Assembly: GCF_950295315.1 (NCBI RefSeq)
Contig: NC_080176.1
Span: 36,910,189 to 36,974,188 of the forward strand
Reading direction: 5' to 3'
Length of the DNA stretch: 64,000 nucleotides
Origin: Erinaceus europaeus
Lineage: Eukaryota > Chordata > Mammalia > Eulipotyphla > Erinaceidae
Part shown: piece by piece, positions 48,209-53,676 of the stretch
How positions within the stretch are numbered: the first letter of the stretch is position 1
How the letters are laid out: each line of letters opens with the position of its first letter
Notes under the pieces: generated by a model
Databases searched by the model: none
Told to the model about the DNA's origin: nothing
What the model saw: only the letters and a program-made list of their open reading frames with translations
Translations under genes and position numbers: made by a program

Positions 48209-48740
48209 CTGTAACTATGTCAAAGGCAAAATCTTTAGGAATGACCTCATTTCCAGAGAGTAAAAACACAAACTGGGGGGTGGGGGGGTCAAGCTATAGC
48301 TCACCAGGTTAAGCACACATGGTAAGAAGTGCAAGGATCCGGGTTTGAGCCCCCCCAACTCCCCACCTGCAGGGGGGAGGGTCACTTCACAAGCAGTGAA
48401 GCAGGTCTGCAGATGTCTTTCTCTCCCCCTCTCTGTCTTCCCCTCCTCTCTCAGTTTCTCTCTGTCGTATCCAATAACAACAACAATGGAAAAAGATACC
48501 AGGAGCAGTGGATTCACGTTGTAGGCACTGAGCCCCAGTAATAACCCTGGTGACAAAAAAAAAAAAATACTCAGTCTAAAACATAGTTTCACTAAGTAGG
48601 ATGTTAATAGTTTTGGTGTATTGATTTTGTAGATAGAGGCTTTGGAGAAAATGAATGAAGATCATGTTCAGAAGAATGGAAGAAAAGCTGCATCATTCTT
48701 AAAAGATGATGGAGGTCCACCAGTCCTGCATGATGAGTAA
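21832..48740 (+). CDS. RIOK3: RIOK3, RIO-family atypical protein kinase 3 (complete, 13 coding exons)
   Basis: Coding exons are 21832-21894, 31126-31241, 32330-32475, 32570-32677, 33341-33450, 34943-35086, 35761-35888, 38438-38635, 39800-39959, 42997-43077, 43173-43262, 46017-46124 and 48633-48740. They total 1560 bases: 519 codons and TAA, the length I know for mammalian RIOK3. All introns are GT-AG and phases agree. The N-terminal third is acidic ([14 protein letters not shown] in exon 4). The RIO domain has the ATP loop ISTGKES (257-263), lysine K290 in AIKVFK, the catalytic loop HADLSEYN with D406, and the metal-binding LIDVSQ with D423. Known roles are late pre-40S ribosome maturation in the cytoplasm and modulation of type I interferon signalling. 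Every key residue is present, so the kinase should be functional. Introns are full of SINEs but no exon is disturbed. Confidence 0.97.
22385..22712 (-). mobile_element. LINE-1 3' end fragment
   Basis: Contains 'acaataatagtttgtacatg'-like and 'acaacccccacta' blocks in the same order as the 3' UTR of the LINE-1 at 4411-9914 (compare 4445-4600). Lies in RIOK3 intron 1. Confidence 0.6.
22713..23039 (-). repeat. Chimeric SINE: C head with A tail and hairpin module
   Basis: The 3' part has the module and an expanded ttg region typical of SINE-A; the head reads 'cctgcaggtggggactggga' and 'gcgctccaccacccgggtcc' like SINE-C. Confidence 0.75.
23040..23399. other. Single-copy stretch of RIOK3 intron 1
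   Basis: AT-rich, nothing recognised. Confidence 0.4.
23400..23660 (-). repeat. SINE-A
   Basis: Tail 'cccttttgtttcccttgc', core 'ctcccctgcaggtggggagc'; the extreme head is decayed. Confidence 0.82.
23823..24213 (+). repeat. Old SINE, split by a younger SINE-C
   Basis: Left part 23823-23937 and right part 24155-24213 read as one degraded copy ('aggtctgcctggagtgaagc' at the end). The SINE-C lies between. Confidence 0.5.
23938..24154 (-). repeat. SINE-C
   Basis: Complete reverse copy from 'ttttaatctttatttatt' to 'ggtgcgccaccacccagccc'. Confidence 0.87.
24210..24238. repeat. (AATT)n microsatellite
   Basis: About six tandem 'aatt' units, probably grown from a SINE tail. Confidence 0.85.
24480..24612 (-). 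repeat. SINE-B
   Basis: 'taaccagagtattgttcagc', B box 'attgaacctgggac', reversed head 'attatgctatctacccc'. Confidence 0.83.
24639..24935 (+). repeat. SINE-A with a short internal duplication
   Basis: The core phrase 'cagctccccacct' occurs twice in tandem at about 24719-24750. Confidence 0.83.
24938..25057 (+). repeat. SINE-B
   Basis: Head partly lost ('cccttaatggttatgcaaag'), end 'agccagagctgattagtgct'. Confidence 0.8.
25130..25262 (+). repeat. Old SINE 3' part
   Basis: 'ggctttatcagtggtatagc' resembles a decayed core hairpin; ends with CT-rich sequence and poly(A). Confidence 0.45.
25276..25397 (-). repeat. SINE-B
   Basis: Complete reverse copy ending 'accattatactatctactca'. Confidence 0.83.
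25398..25907. other. Single-copy stretch of RIOK3 intron 1
   Basis: No repeat or gene recognised. Confidence 0.4.
25908..26115 (-). repeat. SINE-C
   Basis: Complete reverse copy; 'ggtagagacagctagaaatt' near its start and 'aaccaggtgcagcaacctca' at the head. Confidence 0.83.
26116..26700. other. Single-copy stretch of RIOK3 intron 1
   Basis: No repeat, splice-flanked frame or known motif recognised; ends in a CT dinucleotide run at about 26697-26714. Confidence 0.4.
26715..26988 (-). repeat. Two SINE-B copies in tandem
   Basis: The first (26715-26856) includes an extended 'agtgaaagagggatacagag' tail; the second (26857-26988) is complete. The first copy's head was cut off where the second inserted. 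Confidence 0.8.
26989..27510. other. Single-copy stretch of RIOK3 intron 1
   Basis: No repeat family recognised. The small open frame at 27121-27393 (minus) has no start context, splice sites or similarity I know. Confidence 0.4.
27511..27740 (+). repeat. SINE-C
   Basis: Head 'gggccaggtggtggtgcacc', B box 'gggttcaagtcc', decayed 3' end. Confidence 0.85.
27942..28214 (-). repeat. SINE-A
   Basis: Complete reverse copy; 'gaagggaaggagagaggaag' is a small internal duplication. Confidence 0.87.
28328..28484 (+). repeat. SINE-B 3' part with (GT)n expansion
   Basis: Lacks the first 30 bases of the head. The A-rich tail leads into 26 GT units at 28433-28484. Confidence 0.85.
28485..28918. other. 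Mostly single-copy, with a possible degraded SINE
   Basis: Positions 28830-28918 have the outline of an old SINE; the rest is unassigned. Confidence 0.35.
28919..29198. repeat. Long polypyrimidine-polypurine tract
   Basis: About 280 bases that are almost only C and T on the plus strand, built from irregular 'cctcct', 'ccctct' and 'tcttcc' blocks. Open frames here on both strands are artefacts of composition. Confidence 0.93.
29214..29508 (+). repeat. SINE-A, well preserved
   Basis: One of the least decayed copies: head 'ggggagtcgggctgtagcgc', B box 'cggttcgagccc', intact core hairpin and full aacaa tail. Confidence 0.92.
29509..29837. other. Single-copy stretch of RIOK3 intron 1
   Basis: Nothing recognised. 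Confidence 0.4.
29838..30126 (-). repeat. SINE-A
   Basis: Complete reverse copy ending 'tgcgccaccacctggctccc'. Confidence 0.88.
30253..30370 (-). repeat. SINE-B, old
   Basis: 'gctgcacagctctggcttgt' and 'gcaagtctttttgcatcatc' mark a diverged copy. Confidence 0.65.
30401..30678 (+). repeat. SINE-A
   Basis: Head 'ggaagtcggggtagcgcagc', full core and tail. Confidence 0.88.
30687..30843 (+). repeat. SINE-D
   Basis: Head 'ggtccaggaggtggtgcagt', B box 'tgagtccaatcc', end 'tgatgtctggttctttctct', poly(A). One of few plus-strand copies of the family here. Confidence 0.82.
30856..31048 (+). repeat. SINE-C
   Basis: Head 'ggggccaggcagtggtgcac'; complete. Ends about 75 bases before RIOK3 exon 2. Confidence 0.85.
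31126..31241 (+). CDS. RIOK3: RIOK3 coding exon 2
   Basis: 116 bases after TCTAATAG; codes [14 protein letters not shown], then [20 protein letters not shown]; donor GTAAGT. It ends two bases into a Val codon. Confidence 0.95.
31446..31662 (-). repeat. SINE-C
   Basis: Complete reverse copy ending 'aggtgtgccaccacctggcc' (RIOK3 intron 2). Confidence 0.86.
31663..31967. other. Single-copy stretch of RIOK3 intron 2
   Basis: Nothing recognised. Confidence 0.4.
31969..32192 (+). repeat. SINE-C
   Basis: Flanked by a perfect 11-base duplication 'aagagtaaata' at 31958-31968 and 32193-32203. Confidence 0.92.
32330..32475 (+). CDS. RIOK3: RIOK3 coding exon 3
   Basis: 146 bases; codes [20 protein letters not shown] and on to EKKFNGDSK. 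The donor G/GTACTA is weak at +4 to +6. Intron 3 is only 94 bases. Confidence 0.95.
32570..32677 (+). CDS. RIOK3: RIOK3 coding exon 4 (acidic segment)
   Basis: 108 bases; codes [20 protein letters not shown] and [15 protein letters not shown]. Donor G/GTACTG. Confidence 0.95.
32712..32837 (-). repeat. SINE-B in RIOK3 intron 4
   Basis: Begins only about 35 bases after the exon 4 donor. Contains a small tandem duplication 'attgaacc' in the B box. Confidence 0.83.
32868..32990 (-). repeat. SINE-B, diverged
   Basis: 'gatcagagcagtgtccaact' and reversed head 'accattatgctatctcccca'. Confidence 0.75.
33008..33160 (-). repeat. SINE-B
   Basis: T-rich tail, 'aaccagagcactgatcagct', reversed head ending 'cactgtcctacccc'. 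Third SINE-B in a row in intron 4. Confidence 0.8.
33341..33450 (+). CDS. RIOK3: RIOK3 coding exon 5
   Basis: 110 bases; codes [20 protein letters not shown] and ends RMEN. Donor GTAAGT, phase 0. Lys-rich, matching the linker before the RIO domain. Confidence 0.95.
33632..33762 (+). repeat. SINE-B (nested)
   Basis: Head 'agtagatagcataatggtta'; 'ccaaagtcc' is repeated in the middle. Confidence 0.85.
33772..33972 (+). repeat. SINE-C (nested)
   Basis: Head 'tgctgggtggtgacacacct', complete to the A-rich tail. Confidence 0.85.
33973..34240 (+). repeat. SINE-A (nested)
   Basis: Head 'gggagttgagtggtagcaca', full tail 'caagggcaacaaaaggaaat'. Confidence 0.87.
34372..34735 (+). repeat. Old SINE split by a SINE-D
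   Basis: Left part up to 34411 and right part 34580-34735. 'gtatgcttgctttt' at about 34398-34411 and nearly the same at 34580 form the target-site duplication of the inserted SINE-D. Confidence 0.6.
34418..34580 (-). repeat. SINE-D
   Basis: Reads 'ttaatgagaaagatagg' to 'gccacctcccagaccact'. Confidence 0.85.
34943..35086 (+). CDS. RIOK3: RIOK3 coding exon 6
   Basis: 144 bases; codes [20 protein letters not shown] and ends HEKKEHSTA. From memory the human protein has Glu where this has Gly at the fourth position (FAPEFQ). Confidence 0.95.
35087..35760. other. RIOK3 intron 6, SINE-free
   Basis: AT-rich 674-base intron with no recognisable repeat, unusual in this window. Confidence 0.6.
35761..35888 (+). 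CDS. RIOK3: RIOK3 coding exon 7 (ATP-binding loop)
   Basis: 128 bases; codes the start of the RIO domain including [17 protein letters not shown], the flexible ATP-binding loop. The donor GTAAAT is tolerable. Confidence 0.96.
35970..36175 (-). repeat. SINE-C in RIOK3 intron 7
   Basis: Complete reverse copy; 'gaacctgggg' is duplicated at the B box. Confidence 0.85.
36466..36600 (+). repeat. Old tRNA-derived SINE
   Basis: 'aatagctcaattggtagagg' is a clear tRNA A-box region; B box 'gctccaattcc'. Confidence 0.55.
36634..36967 (+). repeat. SINE-A with hairpin 3' module
   Basis: Module at 36887-36946 with perfect gcctccagg/cctggaggc ends. Flanked by 'agaaaatagaataca' on both sides. Confidence 0.9.
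37020..37178 (+). repeat. Old SINE, degraded
   Basis: Outline of tRNA-derived element with 'ttgagcactggtaccttac' and poly(A) at 37163-37176. Confidence 0.35.
37179..37849. other. Single-copy stretch of RIOK3 intron 7
   Basis: No repeat family assigned apart from a T-rich end. Confidence 0.4.
37850..38070 (-). repeat. SINE-A with hairpin module, shortened body
   Basis: Module 'acctccagagttatcactgg', then directly the body; the aacaa region is missing. Confidence 0.75.
38090..38214 (-). repeat. SINE-B
   Basis: 'aaccaaagcactgctcagct' to 'ttatgctatctacccc'. Confidence 0.83.
38438..38635 (+). CDS. RIOK3: RIOK3 coding exon 8
   Basis: 198 bases, the longest coding exon. Codes [20 protein letters not shown] with the ATP-anchoring lysine, and ends in the conserved [18 protein letters not shown]. 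Confidence 0.96.
38636..39799. other. RIOK3 intron 8, SINE-free
   Basis: 1164 bases with only a pyrimidine run (38925-38955) and no recognisable SINE. Some of it may be older, diverged repeat. Confidence 0.5.
39800..39959 (+). CDS. RIOK3: RIOK3 coding exon 9
   Basis: 160 bases; codes [34 protein letters not shown] and the hinge-following helix. Donor GTAAGT. Confidence 0.96.
40108..40292 (+). repeat. SINE-C, core partly deleted
   Basis: 'acttagttgagcatacatgt', B box 'ggtttcaagcc', ends with A-rich tail. Confidence 0.7.
40332..40505 (+). repeat. SINE related to families A/C
   Basis: 'gagcacacatgttacaatgt', B box 'aggttcaaacccc', 3' end 'tttctctctatcctatc'. Confidence 0.75.
40506..40822 (+). 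repeat. SINE-A with hairpin 3' module
   Basis: Inserted in the A tail of the previous SINE. The last arm of the module is mutated (cctcgaaggg). Confidence 0.85.
40858..41155 (-). repeat. SINE with hairpin module, diverged
   Basis: Module 'cctccaggattatcactggg', body, core, then a decayed head. Confidence 0.7.
41163..41445 (-). repeat. SINE-A with hairpin module
   Basis: attt tail, shortened module, full body and core. Confidence 0.8.
41446..41555 (-). repeat. Old SINE-B-like fragment
   Basis: 'actgaatcagggacttgtag' resembles the B box region. Confidence 0.4.
41556..41832 (+). repeat. SINE-A/C mosaic with partial hairpin module
   Basis: Head 'agtaatggcacacctggtcg' (C-like), 3' end 'gccccagcaatacccctgg' (module), then (aaat)n. 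Confidence 0.75.
41912..42044 (-). repeat. SINE-B
   Basis: 'aaccagagtactgctcagct' to 'ttaggctatctctccagccc'. Confidence 0.8.
42145..42440 (+). repeat. SINE-A
   Basis: Head 'agggagtcgggcggtggcgc'; 'tgttaccta' occurs on both sides as the duplication. Confidence 0.9.
42441..42996. other. Single-copy end of RIOK3 intron 9
   Basis: No repeat recognised before exon 10. Confidence 0.5.
42997..43077 (+). CDS. RIOK3: RIOK3 coding exon 10 (catalytic loop)
   Basis: 27 codons, [20 protein letters not shown] then MLWHAGK. Contains the catalytic Asp and the Asn of the HxDxxxxN loop. Confidence 0.96.
43173..43262 (+). CDS. RIOK3: RIOK3 coding exon 11 (metal-binding motif)
   Basis: 30 codons, [20 protein letters not shown] then [10 protein letters not shown]. 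The IDVSQ motif replaces the DFG of ordinary kinases. Intron 10 is only 95 bases. Confidence 0.96.
43288..43415 (+). repeat. Old tRNA-derived SINE
   Basis: 'gggagatagctcatctggta' is a good A-box region; close to the exon 11 donor. Confidence 0.55.
43480..43771 (+). repeat. SINE-A/C mosaic with hairpin module
   Basis: A-type head, C-like middle ('aagcagggctacagg'), no aacaa region, then the module and poly(A). Confidence 0.8.
43843..44329 (+). repeat. SINE-A interrupted by an inverted SINE-A
   Basis: Outer copy is 43843-43990 and 44199-44329, flanked by 'aaagataagg' on both sides. The inner reversed copy lies between. Confidence 0.88.
43991..44198 (-). repeat. SINE-A, 5'-truncated, nested
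   Basis: Flanked by 'tgcaggtgttttatctt' and 'tgcaggtgtctatcttt', a duplication of the outer core. Confidence 0.87.
44498..44738 (-). repeat. Old tRNA-derived SINE
   Basis: Diverged; 'tgacatagtggtcccatgtg' and CT-rich ends give only an outline. Confidence 0.35.
44968..45176 (+). repeat. SINE-C, diverged
   Basis: 'attggcacacgtgggtaaag', core 'caccacctgcaggggaggaa', 3' end with A-rich tail. Confidence 0.75.
45200..45352 (+). repeat. SINE-B with long 3' end
   Basis: Standard head; after 'gagcagtgttct' it continues 'atctatcactctgtatcatt' before the tail, unlike most copies here. Confidence 0.8.
45353..45703 (+). repeat. SINE-A with hairpin 3' module
   Basis: Carries both the aacaa region and the module (from 45627), then A17. 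Confidence 0.9.
46017..46124 (+). CDS. RIOK3: RIOK3 coding exon 12
   Basis: 36 codons, [20 protein letters not shown] then [16 protein letters not shown]. The donor GAG/GTGTGT is weak. Confidence 0.95.
46213..46366 (-). repeat. SINE-D in RIOK3 intron 12
   Basis: Flanked by 'taatttgacttt' on both sides. Confidence 0.9.
46377..46576 (-). repeat. SINE-A, head truncated
   Basis: Tail through core 'ctgcaggtggggagctgg'; then broken by the SINE-C. Confidence 0.8.
46577..46795 (-). repeat. SINE-C
   Basis: Complete reverse copy ending 'aaccaggtgcacaaccaccc'. Confidence 0.85.
47081..47334 (+). repeat. SINE-C head with hairpin module
   Basis: C-type head and core; ends with a decayed module ('gcctgccaggagcagtgaat'). 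Confidence 0.72.
47337..47460 (+). repeat. SINE-B
   Basis: Head 'aagatagcataatggttatg', end 'agccagaactgagcaatgct'. Confidence 0.83.
47461..47855. other. Single-copy stretch of RIOK3 intron 12
   Basis: No repeat assigned; contains no conserved splice-flanked frame. Confidence 0.4.
47856..48001 (-). repeat. SINE-D
   Basis: 'tattcatgagaaagatagga' to 'gcgccacctcccggatcac'. Confidence 0.87.
48035..48207 (+). repeat. Old SINE with (AC)n microsatellite
   Basis: Degraded element to about 48150, then about 26 AC units at 48155-48207. Confidence 0.7.
48276..48568 (+). repeat. SINE-A with hairpin module
   Basis: Decayed head, full core, shortened aacaa region, module 'accaggagcagtggattcac' and poly(A). 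Ends about 65 bases before RIOK3 exon 13. Confidence 0.83.
48633..48740 (+). CDS. RIOK3: RIOK3 coding exon 13 with stop
   Basis: 35 codons plus TAA; codes [20 protein letters not shown] and ends PPVLHDE. Confidence 0.95.
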   Translation: MEALEKMNEDHVQKNGRKAASFLKDDGGPPVLHDE

Positions 48741-48919
48741 CAGACAGCCCCTGCTTTCCGAGTTGACTATCAGCAGTGACTGTCAGCCTCCAGTGGCAAA
48801 GGAAGCTATGGATGACTAGAGATAGCAAAACATGAGGAGGGTACACTGGTGCTTCTGTGCTTTTTTCTTCTTGTAACCCATATGCCACTTGTGTGGAATT
48901 TTTAGCTTGGCATTGAGAG

Positions 48920-48925
48920 AATAAA
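48920..48925 (+). terminator. RIOK3: Possible proximal polyadenylation signal of RIOK3
   Basis: Canonical AATAAA 180 bases after the stop. No strong GT-rich element follows at once, so use is uncertain. Confidence 0.4.
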
Positions 48926-49347
48926 GTGTCACTACCTCTCATCTTACCAACAGGATAATATTATCCTTTAACAACTACAGGCTACCTACCTAAAAATAGA
49001 CCTGATTTTCCAGGATTTATGGTAGTATTAAGTTTCAGTGAAATCTTTTTTAACTTAATATTTCCAAACATGGGAGAAAAGTACAGGTGTGTTTGTAAGG
49101 GATGTTATATTGCAACCATCTTGTTTCTTTGACCTCCCTGCTCTGCATGCATTTGTCCTTGAATATTTTATGGACCTAAAAGGAGCCCTTCTCTTCTTTT
49201 TCCACACCGTGACCACAATTTCAAAAAGGAAATGTATTCTTTTAGTTGGTGTTATAAGATTTCTGCTTTCCTGTACTCATCAAAGAAAAGGAACTGTAGG
49301 TTTCTGAAAGAAGTAAGTGACAAAGGACTTAATAACTGTCCAAATTG

Positions 49348-49466
49348 TTTTTACCAGCACACTGCTTAGCTCTGGTTCATGGTGGTGCAGGGCATTGAAC
49401 CTGGAACTTCGGAGCCTCAGGCATGAGTCTCTTTGCAAAGCCATTATGCTGTCTACCCCTGCCCTT
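49348..49466 (-). repeat. SINE-B inside the RIOK3 3' UTR
   Basis: 'taccagcacactgcttagct' to 'ttatgctgtctacccc', in reverse orientation to the transcript. Confidence 0.85.
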
Positions 49467-50267
49467 TGTCCAGATTGTTAGCTTTCAACTTTTGTATATT
49501 TAGTTGAAATGGCTAGGTTGTAAGTCACGGTGCAGTTATGCATTTAACCATGCTTCACATTTGAATGAAGTCAGTGAAATACTACATTCCATTCATACTA
49601 CATTGTTGTTGGCTTTCAGAGAAATAGAGCAAGCAATTTTGAGAGATGAGTCATTGAATTATGGAGAGTGTGTATAAAATAACTCACATACCAAATTAAT
49701 CAACAAATCTCAACTGCCTGGCCCACTTTTAACCATTTTTAGTACTGACTATGTCATTTCAAATATAAAGCATGTGTCACACTCAAAAAGTACATTGGCT
49801 TGGTTATGGATTTAAATGCAGTCACTACAACACAATTAACTTTCCCTCCTAATGCTAAAGTCAGGTTGGAACCACTGAATCCCAAACTTTCCACCTAGTC
49901 ACAGAAAGAAAGCAAATTTTTAAATATATATATATATATATGATTGATACTTGAAAGTTTCCCCATTACCATTATTTTAAATACCAAATATTTCTTTCTA
50001 AATAAATATTTTTGCTTTTTCTTATATAATTTTTATATAACATTTCAAGGTATGGTCTTTGTTATATTCTCATTACATTTCTGAAATGTTTACTGCTCTT
50101 AAAGATTGTAAGTAAGCAGTGATTATCAACTATACAGAAATAGCAGAACTAGTTTTCAAGATCACTAACCATTTGAAATTTTGATGACATAACTGCGTAA
50201 CAAAGCAGCAAACTGGCTGTGTAACAGTCTTGGAGTGTGCTATAAATGTGGCTTTTAAGAAATTAAA

Positions 50268-50330
50268 AATAAAGAAATTCAGAGTTATTTTATTGTGTGT
50301 GCATGTGCCTGTGTGTGTGTGTGTCTTTTT
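50268..50330 (+). terminator. RIOK3: Probable main polyadenylation site of RIOK3
   Basis: AATAAA at 50268-50273 is followed, about 20-55 bases later, by a GT-rich tract ('tgtgtgtgcatgtgcctgtg') and a T-run. This is the standard arrangement of a strong cleavage site. Confidence 0.7.
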
Positions 50331-50919
50331 CTGGCATCTGGCACCAGCTTACCTCTTGTGTATAAAATTCAGCGGTGCTTTTCCTTCTTTTTTTCTTTTC
50401 CCTTTTTTTATGTGGCACTGAGACTGTCAACCTGTTAGATGCCAGCACCACAGGTCCATGTTTCATCATCTCATAGGAGAATGGAGAGCTAGCACAGCAT
50501 TGATACGTTATGCCTGAAGCTTTCCAAGGGCCACCTATAGTGTTTCCATGTGTCACTATCATGCTGTCACGTTTGGTCAGATGTGCTTCTACGTTGTAAA
50601 GCTATTTCCTGCTCCCTAGGCAGTGTGATCTTAAGTAGTTTCCTCCCCCCCCCCATAATTTCTTTTTCTACTTTTCTCCCATAATTTCTCATATTTAGAA
50701 TTTTTTATTTTATTTTGATGGGGTGAGAGAATTTGAGAGGATGTGTCTTTCTCCTTCTCTCTCTACCCCTACTTTCCTCTCAAATTTGATTTGTTTCTCA
50801 GTATCTGACTACTCTGAATGCTTAATATATTAATGTGTCATTTTGTGTCTGGCTTAAGTAACTTATCCTAAAGTCTTCAAGGTTCACTCATCCATGACAT
50901 ATCACGTGTCCAATTTTCA
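50331..50919. other. Intergenic, mostly single copy
   Basis: Includes a C-run at 50647-50654 and a weak SINE-C-like piece at about 50700-50790. No gene seen. Confidence 0.4.
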
Positions 50920-51558
50920 TTATTATTATTATTTTTTGCCTCCAGGGTTATTGCTGGGGTTTGGTGCCTGCACTGTGAATCCATTGCTCCTGGAGGCTTT
51001 TTTTTCCCCTTTTTGTTGAACCTTGTTTTTTTATTGTTGTTCTTCTTATTGTTGTTATTATTTTTCATAATTTTTATATTCATTTATTCCCTTTTGTTGC
51101 CCTTGTTTTATTGTTGTAGTTATTGTTTGTGATGTCATCGTTGTTGGATAGGACAGAGAGAAATTGAGAGAGGAAGGGAAGATAGAGGGGGAGAGAAAGA
51201 TAGACACCTGCAGACCTGCTTCACTGCTTGTGAATCAACTCCCCTCCAAGTGGGGAGCTGGGGGCTCCAACCAGGATCCTTATGCCGGTCCTTGCGTTTT
51301 GTGCCATGTGCACTTAACCCACTGCACTACCGCCCGACTCCCTATTGTTGTTATTGATGTCGTTGTTGAACAGGACAGAGAGAAATCGAGAGAGGAGGGG
51401 AAGGCGAGGAGAGAGAGACACCTGCAGACCTGCTTCACCACTTGTGAAGCGACTCCCCTGCAGGTGGGGAACCAGGGCTCGAACCAGGATCCGTGAGCCA
51501 GTCCTTGCGCTTCGTACCATGTATGCTTAACCCGCTACGCTACCCCCTGACCCCCCCA
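50920..51558 (-). repeat. SINE-A with module, split by another SINE-A
   Basis: Outer copy: module and tail 50920-51060, body to head 51343-51558. The inner reversed copy lies at about 51061-51342. Confidence 0.87.
51061..51342 (-). repeat. SINE-A (nested, same orientation)
   Basis: Complete; flanked by 'attgttgttatt' on both sides (about 51049-51060 and 51344-51355). Confidence 0.87.
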
Positions 51559-51828
51559 TTCATATTTTTGTAAAACTCTGCTAAACGAGGGCATTGTGCA
51601 TGCATAATTTCATTGCTCCTGAGCCAACTTTACCCTTCATTTAGAGTATGGGAGACACCACAGCTTTGAGCCTTTCAATAACAAAAACACTGAAAGGAAT
51701 TTGAGCCTGGTACCAGTGTCCCATCGTCCTGTCCCCCACCCCCCAACCCCCGTCTCAGTCTCTCTTTGAAAAGGTTAGCCTGGAGTAGTGAAGCCCAGGG
51801 AACAACAAGGGTTTAGAAAATTCAAAGA

Positions 51829-51968
51829 ATGGGTGGAGGGTAGATAGCATAATGGTTACGCAAACAGATTTTCATGCCTGACGTGCCAAAGTCCCAGGTT
51901 CAATAACCCACAACACCATAAGCCAGAGCTGAATAGTGCTCTTGTCAAAAAAAAAATAATAATAATAA
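51829..51968 (+). repeat. SINE-B
   Basis: Flanked by 'aaaattcaaagaa' before and after; tail contains (aat)n. Confidence 0.88.
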
Positions 51969-51984
51969 AACAAAAATTCAAAGA

Positions 51985-53165
51985 AGAGAGAGTCACATGA
52001 ACACCTGCCAAGTTGTGAGCACTATTATACATGTTGGTACAGCCCTGCCAGACATCTGTTAGTAGTCTGGGGGAGAAAAAGCCCAACCAAACAAAAATAA
52101 ACCCAAGCCTCAGAAAAGCCTGAGTGTTGTGTTTCAGTTCTGGAAAGTGCCAGAAGCATGTCTGCAGCTATTACAGGACAACAAGTGTGTGCAGCTGCTT
52201 ATCTCAAACAGCACCGGTTACAGGGATGAGTTTGCTGCCCCTGCAAAACACACCCAAGTTCAAGGAGAGAAGAAAACACCAGCTAGGGAGAAGGTGTCAG
52301 TGCTGGTTCACTGGTATTCAAGGGGAGGCCTGGTGCCCTATCTTCAACAGGGGTGACTTGATATTAGGCTTCACTTCAGCATCCCCTGATTTTAAGGCAT
52401 CTACTCTTTAGGTTGGAGGAACTCTTGAAGCCCCAGTGAAAGCCTGTAGTTACCAGGATTGCTTTTCCACCAAAAAAATTTTTTTTGCTTAGCTTTCCAG
52501 TGTCTTACTTTTCCCCTTTCTGGCATACCCGAGCCTCTCAACCAGAGCTTTCAAAGCAGCAGATTCACTGTAGAATCAGATGACATTAAATGTTAGACAC
52601 ACACACGCACGCACGCAGTCTCCAGGGCCTTCAGAGAAGGTTCAAGAACGGCTCTCACAAAATAAACAAGCTACCTAGTCCACGTTTTGATGTTTTAGGT
52701 TAACCAAAAAAATGTTTAGGAGCCACAAGAGAAAGTCCTCTTTCTCTCTGTCTCTCTCTCTCATCTAGTTTATCTTCAGACATAATCAGGCATGACATTG
52801 ACCTTCCTGTGTAGACTTTAGGGCCCTGTGTGGCTGGGTTGCCCACACATCCCTGTGGGCTGGGTCGCCCACACATCTGCCCACGCTGGGCAGCGACACA
52901 TAACATAGGCCCTTCCTCTGCCTCTGCTCCTCCCCACCACGCACAGCAGCTCTGTGGCCATCTAAATGCAGCGCAGACATTTGAAGAACAGCCTGGCCGT
53001 TAGGCAGCTCTCGTTTATGACAAGCAGTCAGCAAGAAGGTTTTCCTTTCCCCACTGTCTGCAGCATTTTCTTTTTTAATGTTTGCTCGTATATAAATATC
53101 ACCCACAATCGAGAGAGCTGCTAGGCCCAGCTGTCACACAGTATGTCACAGTAATTAAAAATAAG
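51985..53165. other. Repeat-poor intergenic island
   Basis: 1.2 kb with no SINE. It has a short imperfect tandem repeat ('ctgggt(t/c)gcccacacatc') at 52826-52878 and small CA and CT runs. Open frames at 52129-52356 and 53106-52786 match nothing I recognise. Confidence 0.5.
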
Positions 53166-53170
53166 AAACA

Positions 53171-53312
53171 GGGAGTTGGGCTGTAGCACAGCGGGTTGAG
53201 TGCAGGTGGAGCAAAGCACAAGGACTAGCCTAAGGATCTCAGTTCGAGCCCCTAGGTCCCCATCTGCAGGGGAGTCGCTTCACAGGTGGTGAAGCAGGTC
53301 TGCAGGTGTCTA
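53171..53312 (+). repeat. SINE-A 5' half
   Basis: Head to 'gcaggtgtctat', then stops abruptly against an inverted copy. Confidence 0.85.
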
Positions 53313-53314
53313 TA

Positions 53315-53474
53315 GATATGGAGACAGACAGAGAGACACCTGAAACCCTGCTTCACTGCTTGTGAAGCGACCCCCATGCAGGTGGGGAGCCAGGGCCTTG
53401 AACCAGGTCCTTGCAGGGGTCCTTGTGCTTCATACTATGTATGCTTAACCCAGTGTACTACCGCCTGGCCCCCC
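53315..53474 (-). repeat. SINE-A 5' half, inverted
   Basis: Starts in the core and runs to the head end 'taccgcctggcccccc'. With the previous half it makes a near-palindrome. Confidence 0.83.
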
Positions 53475-53508
53475 AACATCCAAGTTTTTCAACTGAAAAT
53501 TGAACTGT

Positions 53509-53676
53509 GGGAACCAGACGGTGGTGCACCTAGTTAAGTGTTCACATTACAGTGCACAAGGACCCAGGTTCAAGCCCTTGTCCCCACCTGCAGGGGGCAA
53601 GCTTTGCAAGTGGTAAAGCAGAGCTGCAGGTGTCTCTGTCTCTATCCAATAACACATGAAATAATTTTTTTAAATA
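53509..53676 (+). repeat. SINE-C, 3' end shortened
   Basis: Head 'aaccagacggtggtgcacct', normal core, then directly 'ctctatccaataa'. Confidence 0.83.

Larger units (their letters stand above)
48741..50290 (+). other. RIOK3: RIOK3 3' untranslated region (inferred)
   Basis: About 1.55 kb from the stop to the best polyadenylation signal. A reversed SINE-B (49348-49466) and an AT dinucleotide run (49924-49941) lie inside it. The end is inferred from the signal and the GT-rich element behind it. Confidence 0.65.

Noticed and set aside
52129..52356. 75-codon frame in the repeat-poor island
   Set aside because: It resembles no protein I know, has no good start context and no clear splice sites. 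A decayed pseudogene is possible but unsupported.
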